This document shows, in pieces, positions 18,691 through 29,560 of a DNA stretch of 64,000 bases. Positions within the stretch are counted from its first letter, which is position 1. The number at the start of each line of letters is the position of its first letter. Made by a program: the position numbers and the translations under genes. Under the pieces are notes generated by a model, which was not told the DNA's origin, searched no databases, and worked only from the letters and a program-made list of their open reading frames with translations. The stretch lies in contig CAXAMN010027472.1 in the NCBI GenBank assembly GCA_963970005.1, positions 1,631,749 to 1,695,748 on the forward strand, read 5' to 3'. The DNA comes from Durusdinium trenchii (lineage: Eukaryota > Sar > Dinophyceae > Suessiales > Symbiodiniaceae).

Positions 18691-18902
18691 CCCGACTTCA
18701 ATCGTATCCTTCCAAATCGGACTTCCTATTACAAACAGGTTCGACAGGAGCTTCATTTTGATGAGGAGTACGAACTTTCGGGTCGATCGATGCACCGATC
18801 CAGACGTTCAAGACGGTCAACACGAGTCTGAAGGATAGCCCAAGACACTGATTACCAGATCCTCAGACATGTTGCCTTGGAAATCTGTCGGCTGATGTAG
18901 AG

Positions 18903-19028
18903 AGATGGCGACGTGGACACCATGGAAATCTGATACTCCCTGGAATCCCCATGGGAAGCGTATGGAAGCGTGGACTGCATGGCCGGCCCCGATTTGGGAT
19001 GACCATGTTCAATCCGAAGACCACGCAG
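18903..19028 (+). CDS. Possible exon, unknown function
   Basis: Forty-two phase-0 codons lie between TGATGTAGAG and a GTGGTG donor, including NLILPGIPMGSVWKRGLHGR and PRFGMTMFNPKTTQ. Another frame is open as well. Confidence 0.23.
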
Positions 19029-19213
19029 GTGGTGAACTCCCTCCCTCCACTTCCATGATGATTGGATTACTGAAGCTTCAACTGACACCAACATGACGAC
19101 CCAATGTCTCCATGTGTTTCTGTTGTTTTTGACGTGCAACTTCTGCTTCCAACTGTTTGGTATGTCCCTTAGACCTCTATATTTAAGTCCTTTTCTCCTG
19201 TGTTCATGTCAAG

Positions 19214-19602
19214 TTAATGTTCTCTTTGACGCGATCCTCACCATGCATCTTCCTTTCGGTCGCTCCCTACCCGCACGGGACGGCTTCCCCCCGACGGGAC
19301 CCCACGAGGCGTTGCTGCGGCAGCGACAGAGCGTGGCGTGGGTGCAGCAGCAGCACCTCTGGCACGAGGACCCACGAATCGACTCTGGACCGTTTGGGCG
19401 GCAGCACCTCGGCTCCCCACCCACATCCTCAAACGGTTCGGTGCTTGCGGTGGGTGGTGGTGCCACAAGAAGGTCTGTCCCTGATATCTTTGGATGTGGG
19501 CTGAACAGCCCCAAGCGGTTGGAGGTTCGGGATTTGGAGGGGGAAGCGAGGGACGTGGACGTGAGGGCTGGGTCCCTGCAGAAGTCTGTGGAGCACCTGT
19601 AA
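19214..19602 (+). CDS. Probable terminal exon, unknown function
   Basis: A pyrimidine-rich acceptor (TTTTCTCCTGTGTTCATGTC then AAG) opens a 129-codon frame to a TAA at 19600. It reads NVLFDAILTMHLPFGRSLPA early and LNSPKRLEVRDLEGEARDVD near the end, closing SLQKSVEHL. The base composition turns clearly GC-rich exactly over this stretch. A second plus frame is open across most of it. No domain recognised. Confidence 0.38.
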
Positions 19603-19882
19603 CACCTTTTGTGTGGGGGAGATGGCGGACACCATCTAATTAGTTAAAACATGTTAAACCCAGCTCAGGAAACAGGTTCTTTTTCAAACAGAGAATCTAA
19701 CTGGAGAAAAAAGTTAGATGGACTAATTGCTGTGAAGGATCTATGGCGCGCCAGTGCCAGAACTGGGAACAACCAGAATTGTTTCTGGTTCTTTGGGCTT
19801 CCAGGAGGGTTTGAATAAAACTGGTTGAAAAGAAGGATGGTGCACAATTGCCTGGGTTACCTAGACGTTGTTGCTATAAACG

Positions 19883-20062
19883 ATGCAAACGATGTGTTCT
19901 TTGGTTGAAAAACGACCCACCATCCCGGCCGCCCGCCCGGTGCGACCTAATTCTCGCCTCCATCCCGGCCGCGCTGTCCTACAGCCGAAAAGCGAGGAGC
20001 AGCTTGCACTGGTCCTTGAGAAGCTTCAGATCTTTGGCAGGAACGTCTTCCCAAATCATTGA
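19883..20062 (+). CDS. Possible small ORF or exon
   Basis: A complete frame of 59 codons starts at ATG 19883 and stops at TGA 20060. Its C-terminal part, QPKSEEQLALVLEKLQIFGR, is helix-like. Two other plus frames are open over part of it. Confidence 0.25.
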   Translation: MQTMCSLVEKRPTIPAARPVRPNSRLHPGRAVLQPKSEEQLALVLEKLQIFGRNVFPNH

Positions 20063-20069
20063 CCCAAGC

Positions 20070-20171
20070 TACGTTCGGAGCAAAGGGCATCGCTACGTTC
20101 GGAGCAAGAACGCTACGAACGGGGCTCCTGGCCTTACTACTAGGAATAGTAATGTTTGCTATTAGAAACAA
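20070..20171. mobile_element. Dispersed repeat, family H
   Basis: GCTACGTTCGGAGCAA occurs twice, followed by GCTACGAACGGGGCTCCTGG and AGAAACAAGAAG, as in the copies at 8764-8826 and 34709-34776. Confidence 0.6.
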
Positions 20172-20461
20172 GAAGCAACCCACGAGTGAAACCGCACCAG
20201 CAGGTGAAAGACGTGAGACGTGATGGCACCGCATGATGGCTGTTTTGGTCTTCCGAAAATCGAAGAGACATGCCATCCAGTGTAAGCATGACCATTTCAG
20301 GGATGTAACCTTCAAGACCTTGGCCAACCTCAAAGACCCTCCAGTGAAACCAGAAAGAACCGACAAAAAACAGCACTTGTAGTCCTGATGCTTGGCTTGA
20401 TTGTTTGTTTGGTCCTGATGTTTGGCACGGAAGAATTTGAATCACAGACAACATAATAACC

Positions 20462-20815
20462 AAGAAGTCTCTGGTAATTTCTGAGCCAACAGTAGAACAG
20501 TGGCTCGTTTTGGACGAAGACGGGAAGATTGTGAAGCCGGATATCAAGCTCTTGCTCTCCGAAGAGAACACGTTGACCAAGGGCAGGTTTAAATTGAGCG
20601 ATGTTCATTGCCTCAATTGTGATAGATGTTCGTGGCTGAAGCTTGTCGTGGGCAAGGAGGAAGTAGAACGGGCTTTGCCATTCTACTGTGTTGGATGTAT
20701 GCATGGCGGAGAGCACGATCAGCATTGTTTCCAAGATCAACGCTACCATTTAGACAAAGGTGGACAGTCCTTCATCCAGTGGAACGGGCGCTATAGAGGG
20801 GTCTTTGCTGTCTGA
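20462..20815 (+). CDS. Exon with CxxC...CxxC zinc-finger-like pattern
   Basis: The frame is open from 20441 to a TGA at 20813. It reads VISEPTVEQWLVLDEDGKIV then KPDIKLLLSEENTLTKGRF, then the cysteine region LSDVHCLNCDRCSWLKLVVG, KEEVERALPFYCVGCMHGG and EHDQHC. The arrangement C-x2-C, W, about 20 residues, C-x2-C resembles the second half of a PHD or CW-type zinc finger, domains that read histone tails, but the usual His between the pairs is missing. No ATG is placed well for a start. A minus-strand frame of 139 codons overlaps. Confidence 0.38.
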   Translation, partial: KKSLVISEPTVEQWLVLDEDGKIVKPDIKLLLSEENTLTKGRFKLSDVHCLNCDRCSWLKLVVGKEEVERALPFYCVGCMHGGEHDQHCFQDQRYHLDKGGQSFIQWNGRYRGVFAV

Positions 20816-20930
20816 GATTTATTATCATCCTCGAGAGAAGGTTAACTTAGGCAAAGGTCAGGAGGAGGTAAGAAGAGATAGGCTTGGATTCAAGATGTAA
20901 AAGCATGTAAAAGCTGGCATCGACCCCAAG

Positions 20931-21802
20931 ACGAGCAAGAAGTGGATGGAGTGGAAGGAGGTGGCACTGCTCCAGTACTGGCAAATGGTACTACACTTGG
21001 GAAAGCCAAGCTGTTGAGCCCAGGCCCTCCGGCAAAGCTGCTGAGCCCAAAAGTGATGGCAAACTGGATATGTTGGCATACCGCAGCCTTGGACGATCTG
21101 AATAGATTCATCACTGGCTATCTGTCCTTTGCTGCCCAAATGGGATATCCAGTTGGCTCAAAGGGTGGCATGGGCTCTCCAGCTGGCTCGGGTGGCATTG
21201 TGTTTCTGAAGCCACCTCCACCTCCAAAGGTGAAGGCTATGCCAGCATTGCCCCCATGGCGGCGTACACCTCCAAAGGGACCACCTCCAAAGGTACCATC
21301 TCCAATGCCCAAAGCCAATCCTGGAAGTGGGAGTGAAATCCCAAGAGAGCTGCGCCTCCTGCACCTGAAGGTACCATCTCTATCACCAGGTCCTCCTCCT
21401 CAGCCACTGAGGCATATGTTTGGATGCCAAAAGTCGGTGCTAAGGAGTTTATACAAAATGGCAGCACTACACTTGTAATGAAATCAACACTCTTGCACCG
21501 CATTCCATATTGCTTTGGAGCAGAACATCACACTCCCAATTACACACCAGGAGATGGGTGATCAGTTCTCGCTTGGGACGCTGAGGAGCAGCTCGTTGCC
21601 CTCCTTGTCAGCAGATTTCAAGGAACAGGCTTGGTCGGTTGAAGAGAGGCTGACCTGTCTCTCCACGCTGCGAATTTATGAAGTTTCAAGCACCTCAGCC
21701 AAGAAGATTTCAAGGTGAAACTTGACCCAGGGAATCCAATCACCATGAATTGAATGGTTCTCACTGAGCTCACCGAAGAACTAACAACGTTTGTTTGTTG
21801 TA
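20931..21802 (+). pseudogene. Decayed long reading frame with repeated in-frame stops
   Basis: One plus-strand frame stays protein-like for about 870 bases but is broken by a TAG near 21107 and TGAs near 21335, 21559, 21640, 21681 and 21751. Between stops it reads GKWYYTWESQAVEPRPSGKA, AYVWMPKVGAKEFIQNGSTT, SVLAWDAEEQLVALLVSRFQ and SFKHLSQEDFKVKLDPGNP. Five of six stops are TGA, as expected if CGA arginine codons had lost methylated C. A proline-rich frame (20942-21478) is open over the first part and is the rival reading. Family unknown; a retroelement relic is possible. Confidence 0.33.
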
Positions 21803-22240
21803 ACAAAGGTTTTTTTGAGCTTTAGATCTACAGCACCAGCTCAAGATGTGTTTGTCATGTTCAAGTAGAAGTCAGGGGTGATGTCTCAGTTCGTACTCTC
21901 CTTGGAACATGGCCCCAAATAAGAATCTACCTGTTCGGGGTTTGGTTGAGAAGGCCCACCCCGGTGGGATGAGCCTTCTCGACATGTTCAGCTCAAGGGA
22001 GGGCAACTAGTCTGACGGACTGAGGTTCCTTGAGAAAACAAACTGAGACACCGGACGTGTGGTGCTAGCCTCATGTTGTTTCTTCACAGTCGACCGGACC
22101 TGAAGCTAGAGGTTGGTCGAAAAACACGGCCCGTAGACGATTCCAACAACCATTGATTTATGGGTCGGAATCCCAAAGAACCATTTTTTTTTGATAACGA
22201 TACTGCAGGGAAACATATGTAACATATAGGTAAACCCTTC
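21803..22240. other. No gene seen
   Basis: The stretch contains phrases related to family G (CTCAGTTCGTACTC) and no convincing frame. Confidence 0.4.
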
Positions 22241-22258
22241 TTTTAATGTCTTCCTTGA

Positions 22259-22407
22259 AGGTGAACATGGATGAAAATGGGCCCTCCATTGGACTCGGAG
22301 CTGCGTCGTGGACGTCCGTCGCACCAGGTGGAGTTCTACGTGTCGCAGTTGGAGAGCGACGTGCCAGAGGAAGACCTGCCGAGAGCAAAATGCCAAAGGG
22401 AACGATG
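22259..22407 (+). CDS. Weak exon candidate
   Basis: After AATGTCTTCCTTGAAG two frames are open. One reads MGPPLDSELRRGRPSHQVEF then YVSQLESDVPEEDLPRAK. Confidence 0.22.
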
Positions 22408-22662
22408 ATCTTGACCACCCTATGTATCGAATGTACCCAGACATACCCATAATATGAAATATATTATACCTATTCTATAATGGATGATCTGGGGCATTAC
22501 GTGGCAATGTACATATACACATATAATATGTTCACCGATTCCTGACCCAAACACCACAAGTGGGACTGGTATAAATACCACCCCGGAAAGACCCCGGGTC
22601 AATCAACCACCCGAATGCAGATACATAGGCCAGTCCCATGGATTGTGTGGGTTATGAACATC

Positions 22663-22778
22663 GGGAGACCATCCCAGGCGTGGCAACAACCCCCCTGAGT
22701 TTGGTTCGGAAAATAGACCTAGTCTATCGAGCCCAGGGCCAGGGGATCTCCATATGAAAATACACAACCCATTATTAT
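22663..22778. mobile_element. Foldback repeat, family E
   Basis: It runs from GGGAGACCATCCCAGGCGTG to GGGCCAGGGGATCTCC and then AAAATACACAACC. The same order with few changes is found at 31565-31686. Confidence 0.7.
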
Positions 22779-23245
22779 ATGTACCACCTACCAGCACCGA
22801 CTTCACATGTCACCAATTGAAACCTGTGTCGGGCCCTTATAACAGCCCTCCATTTCGGAGACCTGTTGAGTTCGGTGCTGGTATAGGGTCCCAGTTCAGG
22901 TCTGTCAACCTCTCTTGGTTCTGTCAACCTGCAGCTCTGCACACTCATCTCTCCGCGCGGCGCGCGCGCATTTGGTTCATTCGGGCCGGATGTGTCGTCG
23001 ACTCGGGGGGAAATGGATGGTCCAGATCTGTTTAAGAATTGCAAGGCCAAGGGCTCAAGCGTTCACAGTCCGGCTGCTAGGTGATTGTTCCTTGTGATTC
23101 TGATTGGTTCTAAGCACCTCATTCGGAAGCGGATTGCCAGGGGGAGGGGTGACGTGGGTCCGAAATCCCCATATCAACTCATCACCAAACACTCTACGAG
23201 ACTTGATGACTTGGACGGATTTCAAGATGATTCGATGGGATTTGA

Positions 23246-23458
23246 GTTCCTTCTGCAATGTGCTGTGCTGAAGAGGAGGCCTTCTACGACGATCGGGAGC
23301 TCTACTTCCAGCTTTTGTCTCCAGCTACTGCGCCCAACGAGACAGATGATACCGCGCCCTACCAGCGCAGTGAGGACTCGGAGGAGGCGGCCAGTGAGAA
23401 GGATCAACGGGGGACTGGTGGATGGAGATTCCTACAAAATCATTTGCTCAAGGGATCC
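23246..23458 (+). CDS. Acidic exon candidate before the minisatellite
   Basis: The frame reads CCAEEEAFYDDRELYFQLLS, then PATAPNETDDTAPYQRSEDS, then EEAASEKDQRGTGGWRF, to a TAG at 23459. The composition (many Glu/Asp, G/C at third positions) is typical of a coding, disordered segment. A second plus frame of 238 codons (23085-23801) runs through here and on into the repeat that follows. Which one is used is undecided. Confidence 0.33.
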
Positions 23459-23460
23459 TA

Positions 23461-23803
23461 GGTTGGAGGCCATCGCTACTATGTTGGAGGCCATCGCTAC
23501 TATGTTGGAGGCCATTGCCACTAGGTTGGAGGCCATCGCTACTATGTTGGAGGCCATCGCTACTATGTTGGAGGCCATTGCTACTAGGTTGGAGGCCTTC
23601 GCTACTATGTTGGAGGCCATTGCTACTAGGTTGGAGGCCATGGCTACTATGTTGGAGGCCATCGCTACTATGTTGGAGGCCATTGCTACTAGGTTGGAGG
23701 CCATCGCTACTATGTTGGAGGCCATTACTACTAGGTTGGAGGCCATGGCTACTAGGTTGGAGGCCATCGCTAGTAGGTTGGAGGCCATCGCTATTATGTA
23801 GGA
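23461..23803 (+). repeat. 21-bp minisatellite, about 16 copies
   Basis: The unit is GTTGGAGGCCATCGCTACTA plus one base (T or G variants). In one plus frame it encodes the heptad LEAIATM/LEAIATR, which would form an amphipathic helix, and that frame is open from 23085. It may equally be intronic. A broken relative of three units lies at 63065-63128. Confidence 0.97.
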
Positions 23804-23935
23804 TGATGGAAACCGTTTTCTTTGTTGGGTTGCATGAGGGTTGCTGTTTGGGAGTTCTCCAAGCTCCGGAGTGCCATTGAACGTATGATAATTTGAATTT
23901 TTGTCATCCAAATCTGCCAAGATTTCAGCCCAGGT

Positions 23936-24210
23936 CGTGAGTAGACAGGTGAAAAGGTATGCAAGTCCTACCTGTGGCACATGGAGTTCCTAGCCAGTGG
24001 GTGCCCATGATATGTCTTTTGTAATTGGGTTGATGTTTTATTCCCAACAAATCATCCCCAAGTGGAACGACTTCTGCCGATAGGACCAGAAAGTCGACTG
24101 TACTGCCAGTTTTGCTCGACATTAATGATAGAACAAGAGGGACAAAAAGGATGAAGAACTCATACTTGTGGTATACAGTGACATGGACTTCTGAGTCTTG
24201 ATCATGATCC
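23936..24210. other. Open frames on both strands, unresolved
   Basis: A minus-strand frame is open for 95 codons (24212 to 23925, ending HLSTHDLG), while two plus frames are open over 24010-24200. One of them may be real, but nothing in the sequence lets me choose. Confidence 0.25.
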
Positions 24211-24214
24211 ATTG

Positions 24215-25180
24215 TTCATTCATATTTCACAAAGTGAAACGAACAAGCTTTGTATTCAATGACTCTGTGTGAAAATGAACAAATGACACGTGCAATTGAT
24301 TAACACACTCAATACTCTAGTTATTGTCTGATTGTTTGGTTGTCGTTGTTTTAATTTCTCTAGACTATGTGGTTTTTCCTTATGTTCTTGACACAAAATT
24401 GTGTTGTTGTAACTTCTTATGCCAATACTTCAGATTGTTCAGTTAGTTCAGTCAATTTTGCCTTTGAGACAATGATGGATGACAATCACTTGAAGAGAAA
24501 TTGCGCCAATACCTGGAGTCGACCCGTTCGTAGCTCAGAACATGAGTACAACTATGACATCAACAAGGTCATGTCCAGATGGACGAATGCCATGACCTGA
24601 CGGCACTTTGGAACTGTTGGGAGTCAGAACTTTAAGTACACAATTGCTTATTCCCTGGGAGTCAAAGACTATAAAAAGAATGGTCTTTAGGTGACCCGAA
24701 AAGGAATTTCCTTTACTTCAGTCGGTCAAAATAGAGTCGAACTGGACTTCAGTCGGGTATTCATAGACGGTCATGTCCAACGTTCTGAGGTAGAAGTCGC
24801 TCCAGGTACGTCACTGTGAGAATTCACTGCAAACACCTCCTGGCTGCTCGCGGCTGCTCCTCCTGATGTGTCTTGCCAGGCCATGCTTGCGGCAGAGAAA
24901 CTGAAAGTTTGGACTGATACAAGCCACTGGGAGCTGAACAAGGGGAAACTGAGAGAGGTGACCTGAACTGAGACCCTTCGTCGAAACGGCTACGAGTGTC
25001 TCCCTATGTTAATACTGCAGTACTCGTAGCTGTGAACGCCAAGTATCTCCCTATATTATTATTGTAAATATATACATTACGCCCATATCACACACCATCC
25101 ATGGGACTGGCCTATTGATCTACATTCGGGTGGTTGATTGACCCGGGGTCTTTCTGGGGCGGCATCTTTTCCAGTCATAT
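24215..25180. other. No gene seen
   Basis: AT-rich to about 24600, then family G-like phrases around 24770-24830 and a family B half (ACACCATCCATGGGACTGG) at 25091. No convincing frame. Confidence 0.4.
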
Positions 25181-25214
25181 GTGTGGTGTTTGGGTCAGGA
25201 ATCGCTTTGTTCTG

Positions 25215-25418
25215 CACACCCATCTGGGCTACGTGAAAATGGGCGGTTGTTTATCACCGCCGATCGGTGCACACCTCTCACCCGTGGATCGCGGTCCCCT
25301 CGAGGGATCGGCGCATTTGATGCGTGCGGCGAGATCGGTTCGTGGTTCGTGGAGCGAGGACTTCGTGCGAAGTCGCTGAGGTCCAAATGGGATCTCGAAC
25401 TTCGCGAAGCTTTTGAAG
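25215..25418 (+). CDS. Possible exon ending at a consensus donor
   Basis: The frame reads NGRLFITADRCTPLTRGSRS, PRGIGAFDACGEIGSWFVER and GLRAKSLRSKWDLELREAFE, then the donor GTGAGA at 25419 in phase 1. The stretch is distinctly GC-rich relative to its flanks. The start of the exon is not fixed. No family recognised. Confidence 0.38.
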
Positions 25419-25561
25419 GTGAGATGGGGTGAACATCTGGGCCCGGCCCACACGCAATCCCACGCATAAGTTGTGTTTTTTTTTTTTTATATAAATGTTT
25501 GTTTAACGAGGAGCACCTTTGGGGGATCATTGATGAGGGTTTGGGGTAGAGGCTCTATTGG

Positions 25562-25611
<50 letters not shown>
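25562..25611 (+). repeat. (CAT)n microsatellite
   Basis: About sixteen perfect CAT triplets. The Met and Ile homopolymer frames listed on either strand come from this. Confidence 0.98.
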
Positions 25612-25612
<1 letters not shown>

Positions 25613-25921
25613 CTTTAAAATGATAGGCCCCGAGTTGGTCCAACGTACTGTGATTCTAGGGTCCGTCGCCTTCCATTCATGTTGACCCTCACGCGACCAG
25701 CTGACCCTCACCAAGTCTTCCACCTCGTCGTCCCCGACGACGCGAGACCTGACCTGGTTCTTTGGTCGTCCTTGACCTGGTTTTGTGGATCAGCTGATGG
25801 TTTGTCGGACCTCGGATAAATACTCTGTTGATCTCTGTTGAGCATGTTCTATTTGTTCCAGGTTCCTTAAGTAAATCCAAGTTTAGAGGGGACCAATTTT
25901 CCCAAAAAAGGGCAGGGATGA

Positions 25922-26151
25922 CAGGGTTGTGAGAGTGAGTACGGCAGCCGTAGACTTCCTTCAACCGAACTCAGCCGTATCCTTACATCACCGGTTCCGA
26001 TCTCGGAGGGTTCACCATTCACTCAGAGCAAGGAGATGGGCATGTCGGTATGTCAATCCAAGGTGGCTGTGGGTGGCATTCGGGTTGACTCACCAGCGAA
26101 CATGGACAGAAAAATCGACTACAACATTCTGGAGGTCAACCTACCATAGGT
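25922..26151 (+). CDS. Possible exon, unknown function
   Basis: A frame without a good start codon is open for about 76 codons: LPSTELSRILTSPVPISEGS, PFTQSKEMGMSVCQSKVAVG, GIRVDSPANMDRKIDYNILE and VNLP before TAG. The TAG is directly followed by GTGAGT, a consensus donor, which would suit a different frame (RTWTEKSTTTFWRSTYH). Coding is likely and the frame is uncertain. Confidence 0.33.
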
Positions 26152-26388
26152 GAGTTCCGGGCTCCAGGTGCTGACAGAGCTTTACCAGCGGTGCGGGAAG
26201 TTCGCTTCAAGTTTGTGAGATCGAAAGGGCTCGGGAGTCAGATTCAAAAGCTGAAGAACAAGAGAGGTTGAGAGACCAGAACTAGGTCATACAAAAAATT
26301 ACTCCAGGAGGCTAGTTTGACCAGGTTTTACCGGGTCAGACTGGACGTCTGCAGACAGCCCGGGGTCATGACATCATGGGATCGTCTA

Positions 26389-26502
26389 GGAAAGGCTCGC
26401 TTCGTCGCATTTGTCGGGAGGCTCAAAGCTCCTCAGCTTTGGTGCAAGAGCTTGGACTCACCAGGCGACCACAGGGGTGGATGTAGAGCTCAACCAAGAG
26501 AG
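26389..26502 (+). CDS. Possible exon, unknown function
   Basis: Between ATCGTCTAG and a GTAGCC donor one frame reads ERLASSHLSGGSKLLSFGAR then AWTHQATTGVDVELNQER. All three plus frames are open. A family K repeat (26318-26349) lies just upstream. Confidence 0.27.
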
Positions 26503-27501
26503 GTAGCCAGTGTAGCTGATAGGACCCGTCCCGTATCCTGGGGTACCTATATGTGATAGTCGAAGACCTGGGTTCTTCAACCTTTGTTGGGAGGTCACAT
26601 GTTCCAAAGATGGTTTCCTTCAGGCGGACTCTTCATTCAAAGCCTCGCCGCAGACATGGATTGTAAAGCCTCTTCAGGCTTGGGGGATTTACACCAGGTG
26701 GTTCTATTAATCAACAGCCTACTTCTGTTTGTTTTGTTATTTTGTTGACCTTGATTCACTTTATAGCTGCTTCTTTTTGCTTCGTGCCTTCCCAGAGGAT
26801 GACGCGACGATGTGCACGTGCCCATACACCTACCCCATAGACTCGATGAATGGATTATACCTGGACGCTCCAAAGTACCTTAGATGGGACCCTATAACAA
26901 TGGGTCTTTGGGTCCCATTTCTCCAAGGCACTTTGAGACTTCAGATATGCCGACCTGGACCCTTGAAACCACCCCGAGCCATGCAAATATCGCAGTCCCA
27001 CGGAGTGTGTGGGCAAAATGAACACATGTAACGAAAAAACCGCAGTGAGGTTGCAGCGGTGAAACACCGTTCGAACGAACGAGGCCGGGTTTGGTGAAGC
27101 GTTCGCTTTTTGGGATCTGCAGGTTGGGTCAATGTCCATACTGTCAGCATTTATGGAGGGGTTGTGCAACGGTTGTGCCTGATGACATTCACATGATATC
27201 GAGAAATGATGCTAGCTCGTATATACTTCTTAGCCTTTCCAGGTGAATTGCAACCCACTACCAGCCCAACTTGAAGCAAGCAATGAACCCGAACAAAGCA
27301 AGACTCATCCGTCCTGCCCATAGGAGTCTTTGCACTTGCAAGGGGACCCGCGTGCTCCCTGCTATGCGCGTAACACTTCAGCTATGTGCATGCGTCCTGA
27401 GCCACTTCCTTGAACAATGCCAAGGGTCAAACCACGTAAAATTGTTGCCCAGTTCAGAATAGGATGGCGCATGCACACCAAAAGTCACAGCTCGATTTTT
27501 C

Positions 27502-27660
27502 ATGTTTTGCGTCACACCTCCTACTGGCTGCCTCGTCGCGGCTCTCGCGGCTCAGCTGGCAACGTCCGATGACAGGCTCTCTGCCTTGCTGGCAGAGGCG
27601 CGGGAGCAGAAGACACCGGCAGGGCTGGCGCCCCGCGCGCTGATGCCAGTGACCTGGTTG
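27502..27660 (+). CDS. Possible GC-rich exon
   Basis: Within a 106-codon frame, the part CLVAALAAQLATSDDRLSAL then LAEAREQKTPAGLAPRALMP is helical and strongly GC-biased at third positions. No splice boundaries are clear. Confidence 0.27.
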
Positions 27661-28380
27661 CACCGACCCACAGGAGGGAAGAGGTTTTCCACCGCCCCTG
27701 GAGAGGGAAGGTCAGACAGCAGCCACTCCATTGGGACTGGAATCCGACTGGTGTTTCGGAAAGAACCCTTGAAAAATCCACCATTTTTGGCCGTTCTTGG
27801 CAGATATGCTAGCCCCACATAGTCCCACAAATTGTTTATAGGGATGTTTGCGGAAAACGATATTGCTGTGCGTTGGTGTGGTTGTCCGCATGCCAAATTA
27901 ATTATCCCGTTCCTGTCACTGACTCCATTGCAGGGAGTGCCTCTTCTGTTTTATTTATAGATAAGTTCTTTGTCTCAACAACTCATTCATTTATTGGATA
28001 TATACCATATGATAATCCAGGATCAAAGATATACCTGGATCCACCAGTTTGTACCTTCCCAATATAGGCAGGTCAGGAAACTGACCGGTCAGGAACCCTG
28101 ACCATTTTGGCGTGTGGGTCAAGGAGCCCTGGCCATCATGACTTCGGACGACCGAAGTGACCGAAAAACCTTTCGACTGGCTGAGATTGTGACCGCGGCC
28201 ATGGAGAGATTTCCACGTGACACACAGGTGTGCGGCGCAGTGCGGGTGGGGTGGTTGGTGGGTACCTCAGACCGACCGAGCTCCTCTTAGACGACGGTTC
28301 CTGGACCTGAAAAAGCGGCACTCGTCGTGGAAAAGGGGGACATGATCTCATCAAAAGCACAGACTGACAGGTACACCCGG

Positions 28381-28465
28381 GAAGATTAACATGGAACCTG
28401 AAAATGGACCTTTGGAAGACTATGTTCTTCTACAACTGTTGTTTTCAGGTTCTATGTTAATCTTC
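28381..28465. mobile_element. Foldback repeat, family C
   Basis: GAAGATTAACATGGAACCTG at the left and CAGGTTCTATGTTAATCTTC at the right are inverted arms of 24 bp with one mismatch, around a 37-bp loop. Confidence 0.85.
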
Positions 28466-28479
28466 CAGGGTGCACTTTC

Positions 28480-28575
28480 CGACTTCAAGTACCTTTGAAC
28501 ATGAGACATGACCCGGACAAGGAACATGGACCATCTTGCACCTATTTTCCAAGGTACGAACCGGTTGACTTCAGG
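28480..28575. mobile_element. Dispersed repeat, family G
   Basis: AAGTACCTTTGAACATG, GAGACATGACCCGGAC and CCAAGGTACGAACCGG appear in the family G order. Confidence 0.55.
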
Positions 28576-28679
28576 TTGATGTGGTAAAAGCCCTACCAAG
28601 CCCGCTGAAGACTAACATGGACCCTTTCCAGGGTCCATATTAGTTTGGGGAGTGTATTTATTGGTATTAAGCATTTTAT

Positions 28680-29560
28680 GGTGAGTTTTATTGTTCAAGA
28701 GTCGACATTTTGTGGCTGTCGGTCACAGCTTCTTAAAGCTTAACTCCTCGTAAAACCAGATTGGTTGACATCCCTCACAAAATTCTTTGGTTTTCCGGTT
28801 AAGCAATTGTTGATTGTATGAAGTCCGTTCAGATGGATGTGTATTAAGCACATGAAACAGCCAAGGGTTGGATGCCCAACTGTCTAGCAGGGATGCTTCG
28901 GGTATCAGCTCCCCATGTTTCACTGCCATAGGACTGCCGATCAGGAACTGGTTGGTGATCGGGTCTATGTTGCCATTCTAACAAACAGTCCCACGCAGCT
29001 CGTGTGTGGGACTTAGCTCTCACATGGCACCCCTCGCAGCTCGTGTCATGCCACCGACCGGTCGAAGGAGCTCCGGGGTCACGGGGAGCGAGAGGGCGAC
29101 CGGTGAGCCACGGAGTGATGCGCCCCACCCAGGGTGACTAAGTGAAGAAACTGAGCTGCAACGTACGCACTTGGAGTGATGTGGATGATGTGGAACATCT
29201 CACTGGAGCGGTAGAACAGGTGGAGAAAGGATGAATTCAAGCAGGGTTGACCTTCACACTTCCCGAGATCGTTGAGCAGGGAGTCAGTTGGGATTCCAGT
29301 GTTTGTCAGTCACTCAGTTCTTATGGATTTGGGTGTGTGTTAGAACAGGGAGACACCCTAGATCGACTTCTGGGAACTTTGAAGATCAGGCTAAATCCAT
29401 GGGGTGGGGAGGTCCCCCTATTTAAATCGGTTTGTATGTCAATAAGGAAATCCCCAACCAATGGGTGGACTAGTTTAGTTTCCTTCTTCCAGGGGCTCGT
29501 TGCCGCGTTGCCTGGGATGGTCTCCCTATTTGAGCTACACACCCAAATAGTGCTAAGCCT
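28680..29560. other. No gene seen
   Basis: Contains a family E-like piece at 29340-29440 (AGGGAGACACC...GGAGGTCCCCC) and open frames of 70-105 codons that overlap on both strands without splice support. Confidence 0.4.

Noticed and set aside
20140-20580. 146-codon minus-strand frame
   Set aside because: It overlaps both family H repeat and plus-strand segments; strand could not be decided and no motif is present.
25562-25611. Poly-Ile and poly-Met frames
   Set aside because: Translations of the (CAT)n microsatellite.
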